Below, in pieces: positions 1 to 5,154 of a DNA stretch of 7,929 nt. A program made the translations under genes and the position numbers. The notes beneath the pieces were generated by a model. The model ran no database searches and was not told where the DNA came from. It saw only the letters and a list, made by a program, of their open reading frames with translations. This DNA comes from Gammaproteobacteria bacterium (lineage in GTDB: Bacteria > Pseudomonadota > Gammaproteobacteria > JAPPPA01). The stretch spans positions 1 through 7,929 of the forward strand of contig JAPPPA010000124.1 in the NCBI GenBank assembly GCA_028817755.1. The letters run 5' to 3'. Each line of letters starts with the position of its first letter. Within the stretch, counting starts at the first letter, position 1.

Positions 1-114
1 CCCTTGAGTAAGCAAAGGCGCGGTAATCATAAAAATCACCAGCAGCACCAACATCACATCGATGTAGGGCACCACATTCATTTCCGCCATGATTCGCCGT
101 TTATTCTTGGCCAT
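1..114 (-). CDS. tolR: TolR, Tol-Pal inner-membrane protein (N-terminal fragment, cut by window edge)
   Basis: TolR sits in the inner membrane with TolQ and TolA, where the proton motive force drives the Tol-Pal machine that pulls in the outer membrane during division. Only the first 38 codons are visible, from an ATG at 114 to the window edge. They show a short basic N-terminus (residues 2-7, AKNKRR) and then a single membrane helix at about residues 14-36. Asp19 in the stretch NVVPYIDVMLVLL matches the conserved membrane aspartate of the TolR/ExbD family, thought to carry protons. The gene follows tolQ after 23 bases. The ribosome site is weak (GAGA about 7 bases ahead of the ATG), so coupling to tolQ is likely. 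ExbD is the alternative, but the ybgC-tolQ context favours TolR. The periplasmic domain lies outside the window. Confidence 0.93.
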   Translation of the reverse strand, partial: MAKNKRRIMAEMNVVPYIDVMLVLLVIFMITAPLLTQG

Positions 115-137
115 GATGCGTCTCTATCTAGCCCGTA

Positions 138-830
138 CTAGGCCTGCTCAGCCGGTGACTGCAAATGGCGCAGTAGAATCTGGGTAAGCTCTTCGGCAAA
201 GGTTTCGTATCGCGTTTCTAAGCGCTCAACGCGGTTAGACATGCCGTTATAGGCAATAACTGCAGGAATCGCGGCGAATAAACCCATCGCCGTTGCTACC
301 AGCGCTTCCGCAATGCCAGGCGCAACCATAGACAAGGTCGCTTGTTGCACGCCGCCCAATGCGCGGAAGGAGTTCATAATGCCCCATACGGTGCCGAACA
401 AGCCGACATACGGTGAGGTCGAGCCAATAGTAGCGAGCATAGTGAGCTCGGCTTCTAGGTTATCCATTTCACGGGTGGTATGGACTTTCATTGCACGCGT
501 GATGGACTCATCGGGCGAGAACCCATGACGTGGATTGCCGTCTTCATTAGCAACACGTAAATACTCTTTAAAGCCCGCAAGGAAAATAGCCGCAAGGCCA
601 TCCTTCTGGCCACCCTCTCGCACTTGGTGATACAGCTGCGTTAAGTCGTCAGCCTTCCAAAATTGCTGCTCAAACTGCTGCGCGTTTTTCTGTGCAACGG
701 CTAACTGGCGGCGTTTTTTCAGAATGATGGTCCAAGAGGCGACAGAGGCAAGTAGCAGCATCAGCATAATAAGCTGCACCACTAGGCTCGCACCGGTGAT
801 CAAACTTAAGATCGACATGTCGTGATTCAT
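138..830 (-). CDS. tolQ: TolQ, Tol-Pal proton-channel subunit
   Basis: TolQ (230 residues, the usual length) is the polytopic inner-membrane subunit of the TolQ-TolR motor that energises TolA. It belongs to the MotA/TolQ/ExbB proton-channel family. Three membrane helices are visible: about residues 14-37, 132-155 and 169-193, with a long cytoplasmic loop between the first two. Family signatures are GLFGTVWGIMNSF (143-155) and PGIAEALVATAMGLFAAIPA (171-190), the latter lining the proton path. The start is the ATG at 830. It has the ribosome site AGGAA six bases upstream, which overlaps the TAG stop of ybgC (840-842), so the two genes are probably translationally coupled. tolR follows after 23 bases. 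ExbB is the near homologue, but ybgC upstream and near-identity to TolQ in the membrane helices make TolQ clear. Confidence 0.97.
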   Translation of the reverse strand: MNHDMSILSLITGASLVVQLIMLMLLLASVASWTIILKKRRQLAVAQKNAQQFEQQFWKADDLTQLYHQVREGGQKDGLAAIFLAGFKEYLRVANEDGNPRHGFSPDESITRAMKVHTTREMDNLEAELTMLATIGSTSPYVGLFGTVWGIMNSFRALGGVQQATLSMVAPGIAEALVATAMGLFAAIPAVIAYNGMSNRVERLETRYETFAEELTQILLRHLQSPAEQA

Positions 831-839
831 GTTTATTTC

Positions 840-1271
840 CTACTCCGCTAAGGCCTTGGCGCCTGCGACAAATTTTTCATAAATTGATTGCGGTATACGC
901 ATTGGTTTTAAACCGCCATCGGCTACAGCGGCGGCTCTAACGGTAGCCGTTACCAATAGCTCTTCGCCGTCTTGATTTTGACGGCAAACGCGTTGTTCAA
1001 ACTGCAAACTGGCGCGGCCAATTTTAACGTTCTCTACCGTCACATTGAGCTCATCATTGTAACGGGCGGGTTTTATCCACTTTAAGTAGCTTTCGGTGAC
1101 AACAAACACAACGTTTTGCTCGTCACGTACTTGGTCTTGTTCAATGCCAATATGGCGCAGCCATTCGCTTCTGGCCCGCTCCATAAAGTGCAAGTAACGG
1201 GCGTGGTACACAATTTGGCCGGCGTCAGTATCTTCCCAATACACGCGTATTGGCCAAGCAAACTCACTCAT
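840..1271 (-). CDS. ybgC: YbgC, Tol-Pal-associated acyl-CoA thioesterase
   Basis: YbgC is a cytoplasmic hotdog-fold thioesterase of the 4-hydroxybenzoyl-CoA thioesterase type. It is nearly always encoded just ahead of tolQ, and reported family activity is on acyl-CoA, with links to phospholipid metabolism. The active-site motif YWEDTDAGQIVYHA is at residues 11-24, with Asp16 at the position of the catalytic aspartate (Asp18 in E. coli). The motif FMERARSEWLR (29-39) is also typical. I choose the ATG at 1271 (143 residues). It has GGAG (1281-1284) nine bases upstream, and MSEFAWPIRV aligns with the start of known YbgC proteins. An in-frame GTG at 1289 would add six residues (VLESCC) of no family likeness, and it overlaps the ribosome site. 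The eight bases at the start overlap the end of a possible small ORF (1264-1344). Confidence 0.94.
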   Translation of the reverse strand: MSEFAWPIRVYWEDTDAGQIVYHARYLHFMERARSEWLRHIGIEQDQVRDEQNVVFVVTESYLKWIKPARYNDELNVTVENVKIGRASLQFEQRVCRQNQDGEELLVTATVRAAAVADGGLKPMRIPQSIYEKFVAGAKALAE

Positions 1272-1344
1272 GCAGCATGACTCCAACACTGTGTACTCGA
1301 ACGATATGACGTTTTAAGACATGCTGAAGCGGCATCTGTTCCAT
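1264..1344 (-). CDS. Possible 26-residue small ORF between ruvB and ybgC
   Basis: Between the ruvB stop and the ybgC start lies an open frame of 26 codons, reading MEQMPLQHVLKRHIVRVHSV and ending GVMLHE. Its ATG (1344) lies three bases past the ruvB TAG. GAAGGG (1351-1356), inside the last ruvB codons, sits six bases ahead and would make a fair ribosome site. Its stop TGA overlaps the ybgC start in the string ATGAGTGA, an arrangement typical of translational coupling. The peptide is basic (two Arg, one Lys and four His against two Glu) and has no domain, signal peptide or clear membrane segment. I do not recognise it. It may act only in cis, by carrying ribosomes from ruvB into ybgC, or it may be a chance frame. 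Confidence 0.3.
   Translation of the reverse strand: MEQMPLQHVLKRHIVRVHSVGVMLHE
1281..1286 (-). promoter_or_regulatory. Ribosome binding site deciding the ybgC start
   Basis: The minus strand reads TTGGAG here, nine bases ahead of the ATG at 1271. It lies inside the six extra codons that a GTG start at 1289 would need, so it supports the shorter YbgC. Confidence 0.6.
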
Positions 1345-1347
1345 CGG

Positions 1348-2394
1348 CTACCCTTCAAATAGGCCAGTTTGGGTAGAACCACTGGTCGGCGGCTTTAAGC
1401 CGAAGTGAGCCCATGCTTGATTGGTCACAATGCGCCCTCGTGGCGTACGCGTGAGAAAACCTTGCTGAATAAGATAAGGCTCAATGACATCTTCTAAGGT
1501 GCCACGCTCTTCACCAATAGCTGCGGCGAGGCTTTCTAGGCCAGCGGGCCCTCCGTTAAAGCGTTCCATTAACGCTTGCAGTAGGCGGCGATCCATATGA
1601 TCTAAGCCGCGCGTATCTACATTCAACATATCTAACGCGGCGGCAGCCGTTGGCTGGCTAATGTTGCCATCGGCTTTTACTTCAGCGTAATCACGCACAC
1701 GCCGCAGTAGCCGGTTAGCAATACGCGGGGTACCACGCGAGCGGCTGGCAATCTCGGCCGCGCCTTCCGCGGCAATATCTAAATTCAGCAATCGACCCGA
1801 ACGTGCAACGATTGAAGAAAGATCTTCGACTGAATAAAACTCTAAGCGCTGCACAATGCCGAAACGATCTCTTAACGGCGACGTCAACGCTCCAGCACGA
1901 GTGGTAGCTCCAACCAAAGTAAACGGCGGCAAATCAAGCTTGATTGAGCGCGCAGCTGGGCCCTCGCCAATCATGATGTCGATCTGATAGTCCTCCATCG
2001 CAGGATAGAGCACTTCTTCTACAACCGGGCTTAAACGGTGGATCTCATCCACAAACAGCACGTCGTTGGGTTCTAAACTAGTCAGGATGGCGGCCAAATC
2101 ACCTGGGCGCTCAAGTACCGGACCGGACGTTTGGCGCAGGTTAGATTGCATCTCGTTAGCGAGAATAAAGGCTAAGGTTGTTTTACCCAGCCCCGGCGGC
2201 CCATGAATTAGAACATGATCAAGCGCATCTTCACGGCGGCGCGCTGCTTGCACAAAAATCTGTAGCTGCTCACAAACCGTTGGTTGTCCAACATAGTCTT
2301 CAAAGGTTTTCGGGCGAATAGCGCGGTCGACCGCTTCATCCTCACCTTGGACTTGGTTATCAATAATGCGATTAGCGGCGAGGTCGGCGTCCAT
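1348..2394 (-). CDS. ruvB: RuvB, Holliday-junction branch-migration ATPase
   Basis: RuvB is the AAA+ motor that forms hexameric rings on both sides of a RuvA-bound Holliday junction and pumps DNA through it. All key parts are present in the 348 residues: Walker A GPPGLGKT (65-72), Walker B VLFVDEIH (112-119), sensor 1 in GATTRAG (162-168), the LRDRFG segment with the arginine-finger region (174-179), sensor 2 in GTPRIANRLLRR (221-232), and a winged-helix DNA-binding domain near the end with RTPRGR (316-321). The ATG at 2394 aligns with known RuvB starts, but there is no recognisable ribosome site. The bases just ahead are a T-run after a hairpin. The 51-base gap to ruvA is open in the ruvB frame, so one TAA alone parts the two proteins. 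ruvB is downstream of ruvA and upstream of the ybgC-tol genes. The short C-terminal tail after FGLKPP is variable in the family. Confidence 0.98.
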   Translation of the reverse strand: MDADLAANRIIDNQVQGEDEAVDRAIRPKTFEDYVGQPTVCEQLQIFVQAARRREDALDHVLIHGPPGLGKTTLAFILANEMQSNLRQTSGPVLERPGDLAAILTSLEPNDVLFVDEIHRLSPVVEEVLYPAMEDYQIDIMIGEGPAARSIKLDLPPFTLVGATTRAGALTSPLRDRFGIVQRLEFYSVEDLSSIVARSGRLLNLDIAAEGAAEIASRSRGTPRIANRLLRRVRDYAEVKADGNISQPTAAAALDMLNVDTRGLDHMDRRLLQALMERFNGGPAGLESLAAAIGEERGTLEDVIEPYLIQQGFLTRTPRGRIVTNQAWAHFGLKPPTSGSTQTGLFEG

Positions 2395-2402
2395 GAATTC
2401 AG

Positions 2403-2428
2403 AAAAAAGCGCTTTAGTTATTAAGCGC
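2403..2428 (-). terminator. Hairpin plus T-run between ruvA and ruvB (possible attenuator)
   Basis: On the minus strand GCGCTT (2428-2423) pairs with AAGCGC (2414-2409) across an eight-base loop, and TTTTTT (2408-2403) follows at once. This has the form of an intrinsic terminator, but the stem is only six pairs, so it would leak. It ends eight bases ahead of the ruvB ATG and may lower ruvB and ybgC-tol transcription or affect ruvB initiation. Its effect is inferred from shape alone. Confidence 0.4.
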
Positions 2429-2445
2429 AGTTTATCGGCTTGCGC

Positions 2446-3042
2446 TTAGCGGCGCATGGCATTCTGCAAAGCGGCTTTAATCAGCCCTGCGCTATCCAGG
2501 TCTTCGGCTTCTACCGTTTTCAGCATTTTGCGAATTTCGGCTTCTTTATAACCTAAGGCCATCAATGCTTCTGTTGCTTCTTGCTGAGCGGCATTGTCGC
2601 CACCGGTTGGCGCAACCACAGCGCCGCCAGCGAGCCCAAGGCCATCTAAGCGGTCACCAATTTCAACCAACAAACGTTCCGCCGTTTTCTTGCCTACGCC
2701 GGGAATACGGGTTAACGCGGTAACGTCTTTTGCCGCAACACAATCAGCAAACTCCGGCGGCGCCATATTGGACAAAATCGCAATTGCCATCTTTGCGCCA
2801 ACACCGTTCACCTTCAGCACGGCACGGAACAGCTTGCGCTCGGTGTCACTCGCAAATCCAAACAAGATATGAGCGTCATCTCGCACTAGCAAATGCGTAC
2901 GCAGTGTGACCGCTTGGCCTACATCAGGCAGTGCAAATAGTGTCGACATCGGCACTTCTAGCTCGTAGCCGACGCCATTTACATCAAGCAGCAATTCATT
3001 CGGTTGCTTGTTAAGCAACTTACCGCTGAGCTGTCCAATCAC
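2446..3042 (-). CDS. ruvA: RuvA, Holliday-junction recognition subunit
   Basis: RuvA (198 residues) binds the four-way junction as a tetramer, holds it open and flat, and loads and stimulates RuvB. The OB-fold domain spans about 1-63. The acidic pin that keeps the DNA arms apart is Asp55-Asp56 in VRDDAHILFGF, matching Glu55-Asp56 of E. coli. Domain II carries two helix-hairpin-helix motifs, VNGVGAKMAIAIL (78-90) and IPGVGKKTAERLL (113-125). A Gly/Ala-rich flexible linker follows (about 135-153), then the small C-terminal domain that contacts RuvB. The start is a GTG at 3042: the protein begins MIGQLSGK like other RuvA proteins, and AAGGAAG (3051-3057) lies eight bases upstream. It follows ruvC by 41 bases and precedes ruvB by 51. 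Confidence 0.98.
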   Translation of the reverse strand: MIGQLSGKLLNKQPNELLLDVNGVGYELEVPMSTLFALPDVGQAVTLRTHLLVRDDAHILFGFASDTERKLFRAVLKVNGVGAKMAIAILSNMAPPEFADCVAAKDVTALTRIPGVGKKTAERLLVEIGDRLDGLGLAGGAVVAPTGGDNAAQQEATEALMALGYKEAEIRKMLKTVEAEDLDSAGLIKAALQNAMRR

Positions 3043-3050
3043 GTCTTATT

Positions 3051-3057
3051 CTTCCTT
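3051..3057 (-). promoter_or_regulatory. Ribosome binding site for the GTG start of ruvA
   Basis: AAGGAAG on the minus strand, eight bases ahead of the GTG at 3042. It is the best ribosome site in the ruv cluster and fixes the non-ATG start. Confidence 0.7.
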
Positions 3058-3067
3058 ATATTCAAAC

Positions 3068-3083
3068 GCAGCGACATCGCTGC
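3068..3083 (-). other. Hairpin directly after the ruvC stop codon
   Basis: GCAGCG (3068-3073) and CGCTGC (3078-3083) form a perfect six-pair GC-rich stem with a four-base loop whose outer A-T may also pair. It touches the ruvC TAA (3084-3086). On the minus strand GTTTGAATAT follows, with no T-run, so it is a poor intrinsic terminator. It could be an mRNA 3'-end stabiliser, a processing site or a structure that affects ruvA translation. Confidence 0.4.
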
Positions 3084-3677
3084 TTAGTCTGGTACGTAGC
3101 TTCGCCAAGACGAGGAACCACGAGCGCGCTTGCCGTGCCTGCCCTTGCGAAGTTGGACTTTATCCGTTGCATCTACCAGCGGCCCAAGCTGACGATAGTG
3201 GGCATGACACAAAGCCACGGCAATCGCGTCTGCTTCATCAGCCTGCAAAGTTTCGAGTGGTAACTTCAGCAAGGTCGACACCATGAGCTGTACCTGCTCT
3301 TTTTTCGCAGCGCCACTACCCACAACTGATTGTTTTACTGAGCGCGGTGCATATTCCGCCACCGGCAAATCCGCCATCGCAGCGGCACAAATAGCCGCAC
3401 CTCTGGCTTGGCCCAATTTAAGTGCCGAGTCAGCGTTCTTATTCATAAAGGCTTGCTCAATCGCAAACTCTTGCGGCTGGTGCAGCGTTGCCAGCTGGGT
3501 AATGCCTTCAAAAATACCTTTTAAACGCCCGGCCACATCACCATCACCGAGGCGCAACGTGCCACTGTCGACATACTGATATTGCCTACCCTTGATATCA
3601 ACGACAGCCCAACCGGTATTGCGCGAACCGGGGTCAATTCCCAGTACTCGCACCACGGCTATTGAGTGAGTTGGCAC
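3084..3677 (-). CDS. ruvC: RuvC, Holliday-junction resolvase
   Basis: RuvC is the homodimeric, metal-dependent endonuclease that nicks two opposite strands of the junction and so resolves recombination intermediates. It has an RNase H-like fold. The four acidic catalytic residues are visible: Asp15 in GIDPGSRNTGW, Glu74 in AIEQAFM, and Asp147 and Asp150 in QADEADAIAVALCHAH, matching Asp7, Glu66, Asp138 and Asp141 of E. coli. The core NADSALKLGQARGAA (81-95) is family-typical. Start choice is uncertain: the GTG at 3677 gives 197 residues, while a GTG at 3656 aligns better with the usual first residue. Neither has a clear ribosome site, and coupling to yebC, which ends ten bases upstream, is likely. 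The C-terminus is about 20 residues longer than in E. coli (173 residues) and is rich in Lys/Arg (KGRHGKRARG, 178-187). Confidence 0.96.
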   Translation of the reverse strand: MPTHSIAVVRVLGIDPGSRNTGWAVVDIKGRQYQYVDSGTLRLGDGDVAGRLKGIFEGITQLATLHQPQEFAIEQAFMNKNADSALKLGQARGAAICAAAMADLPVAEYAPRSVKQSVVGSGAAKKEQVQLMVSTLLKLPLETLQADEADAIAVALCHAHYRQLGPLVDATDKVQLRKGRHGKRARGSSSWRSYVPD

Positions 3678-3687
3678 TTTGAACGTG

Positions 3688-4425
3688 TTATTCGATATCA
3701 GTTAGCGGCAACACCACGTTGCTGCTCACTTCTTGGGTGTCGTCTAGCTCGTCCAGCGCTTCGATTAAGCTGGCGACTTGTTCTGCGGTTTCTGGATCAA
3801 GATCAGCTTGGTTATCTGCACGCATTTCAACCATGGAGTCGTCGGGCTCAAAGCCCGCAGACACCATAAGCGACACGACCGTGGCGTAATCATCCGCACT
3901 GGTGAGAACTTCAATGGAACCATCGTCGGCCACAATGACATCATCGGCGCCCGAGTCTAGAGCGACATGCATGACATGCTCTTCTTTAGCGCCGGGCGCA
4001 AAGCTTAAGACACCGAATTTGTGGAACATGTATGAGACAGAGCCGTCAGCGCCAAGGTTGCCACCATGCTTATTGAAGGCATGGCGGACATCAGCAACGG
4101 TGCGGTTACGATTGTCGGTCAGGCAGTCAACCATAATGGCAGCGCCGCCCGGGCCATACCCCTCGTAGCGGACTTCTTCGTAATTAACGCCTTCTAGCTC
4201 ACCCGCGCCACGTTTAATAGCGCGTTCCATAGTGTCTTTAGGCATATTTCCGGCAAGGGCTTTTTCAACAGCCAAACGCAGTCGTGGGTTGCTATCTTGG
4301 TCTGAGCCGCCCATCCGGGCCGCCACGGTTAATTCACGAATTAGACGCGTAAATAACTTTCCACGTTTAGCATCCTGCGCCTTTTTGCGGTGCTGGATGT
4401 TGGCCCATTTACTATGCCCTGCCAT
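3688..4425 (-). CDS. yebC: YebC/PmpR family protein
   Basis: This 245-residue cytoplasmic protein belongs to the YebC/PmpR/TACO1 family. Members were first described as DNA-binding transcriptional regulators, and more recent work ties the family to easing ribosome stalling at proline-rich stretches. Which role applies here cannot be told from sequence. The N-terminal signature MAGHSKWANIQHRKKAQDAK (1-20) and the motifs NMPKDTMERAIKRGAG (59-74), YEGYGPGG (87-94) and VRHAFNKHGGNLG (113-125) are clear. The C-terminal tail is acidic. The ATG at 4425 is fixed by the invariant MAGHSKW; a GGGG about eight bases upstream may serve as ribosome site. yebC directly ahead of ruvC is the classic bacterial arrangement. 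Less usual is the outer-membrane protein gene that ends only 15 bases upstream. Confidence 0.97.
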   Translation of the reverse strand: MAGHSKWANIQHRKKAQDAKRGKLFTRLIRELTVAARMGGSDQDSNPRLRLAVEKALAGNMPKDTMERAIKRGAGELEGVNYEEVRYEGYGPGGAAIMVDCLTDNRNRTVADVRHAFNKHGGNLGADGSVSYMFHKFGVLSFAPGAKEEHVMHVALDSGADDVIVADDGSIEVLTSADDYATVVSLMVSAGFEPDDSMVEMRADNQADLDPETAEQVASLIEALDELDDTQEVSSNVVLPLTDIE

Positions 4426-4440
4426 TTGAAATACCCCGGT

Positions 4441-5034
4441 TTAGAAACCGAATTTCATACCAAGATGAAAGCCGGTATCTGCAGTTACGCTGGTGCCTCC
4501 TGTTGGCTCAAATGAAACACGACGGTAACCCACATAAACCTCACCATTACGAAGCACTTGATAACCGGCGCTAGCACCAAACTCAAAAAACTCATCTGCG
4601 TCACCAAAAGCTAACACTTTCGGTGCGTAGTAACCATAACCAGAGAATACAAGACGATCGATACCTTGGAAACGTGCGCTGATCTCGCCGCCCACACCCA
4701 AAGCTTGAGCGTCAAAACCATCACCATTCAACCAAGAAGCTCGCAAGCCTAAGGCTGCGGTCACTTGATGGTCAGCCACACCAGCATCGCCTACAGAGCG
4801 AATCGTACCGGTGAATAATTTACGGTCTGCGGTGCTGTCATTCTCGATTAAAAGAAAACCCGCATCCCATTCAAACTCTGAATCAGCCGACATAGTGGCT
4901 GTGCTGGTGTACTGAAAGCGCACCGAGTCATTTGATAAATCCAACGCCAACGACCCGCTATCGGCCTGCGCAGCTGTAGTCGCTAAAAAAGAACCCGCAA
5001 GAACAACTGCTACACGGCGTAAACTCAATTTCAT
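4441..5034 (-). CDS. YfaZ-like outer-membrane protein
   Basis: This small exported protein (197 residues from the chosen start) resembles the YfaZ family of predicted outer-membrane beta-barrels, whose function is not established. Residues 1-24 form a signal peptide: basic MKLSLRR, a hydrophobic core VAVVLAGSFLA, and an AQA cleavage site before DSG. The mature part has alternating, aromatic-rich beta strands. The segment YYAPKVLAFGDADEFFEFGA, about two thirds through, and YVGYRRV near the end are the family-like stretches. It ends in KFGF, a C-terminal Phe typical of barrels assembled by BAM. I prefer the ATG at 5034 over the one at 5043, because AAGGA (5044-5048) touches the first ATG but lies nine bases from the second. 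It heads the minus-strand gene train and runs into yebC after 15 bases. Confidence 0.78.
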   Translation of the reverse strand: MKLSLRRVAVVLAGSFLATTAAQADSGSLALDLSNDSVRFQYTSTATMSADSEFEWDAGFLLIENDSTADRKLFTGTIRSVGDAGVADHQVTAALGLRASWLNGDGFDAQALGVGGEISARFQGIDRLVFSGYGYYAPKVLAFGDADEFFEFGASAGYQVLRNGEVYVGYRRVSFEPTGGTSVTADTGFHLGMKFGF

Positions 5035-5043
5035 TATCTTCAT

Positions 5044-5048
5044 TCCTT
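5044..5048 (-). promoter_or_regulatory. Ribosome binding site deciding the yfaZ-like start
   Basis: AAGGA on the minus strand abuts the ATG at 5043, too close to serve it, but stands nine bases from the ATG at 5034. This favours the start that gives a tidy signal peptide beginning MKLSLRR. Confidence 0.6.
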
Positions 5049-5063
5049 AAACGAAAAGCCTTT

Positions 5064-5094
5064 TTGACAGTCACCTATCATAACGGTTCATACT
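5064..5094 (+). promoter_or_regulatory. Candidate relA promoter
   Basis: A perfect -35 hexamer TTGACA lies at 5064-5069. The best -10 match is CATACT at 5089-5094, at a long 19-base spacing, so the promoter may be weak or need help. Transcription would begin near 5101, leaving an untranslated leader of about 54 bases. The -35 is clear; the pairing is inferred. Confidence 0.4.
5077..5082 (-). promoter_or_regulatory. Candidate -10 box for the yfaZ-yebC-ruv train
   Basis: The minus strand reads TATGAT, five of six matches to the sigma-70 -10 consensus. No good -35 stands 16-18 bases upstream. Transcription would start near 5070, inside the relA -35 region, so the two promoters would overlap back to back. 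Confidence 0.3.
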
Positions 5095-5154
5095 CAACGG
5101 CACAGTATTTGCCTAAGTAAATAACAAAGCTCATCAGCGCCACTTAATTTCATC

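Noticed and set aside
1082..1267. A second minus-strand open frame inside ybgC
   Set aside because: It is an out-of-frame overlap with the clear YbgC protein; its translation resembles no known protein.
2594..4429. Several plus-strand open frames of 60-98 codons across ruvA, ruvC and yebC
   Set aside because: They lie antisense to well-recognised genes, show low-complexity Ser/Ala/Pro-rich translations typical of shadow frames, and have no family likeness.
4437..4450. Small inverted repeat CGGTTT-AG-AAACCG over the stop of the yfaZ-like gene
   Set aside because: The loop is only two bases, there is no T-run, and the repeat partly arises from the Phe codon and stop; not enough to call a terminator or operator.
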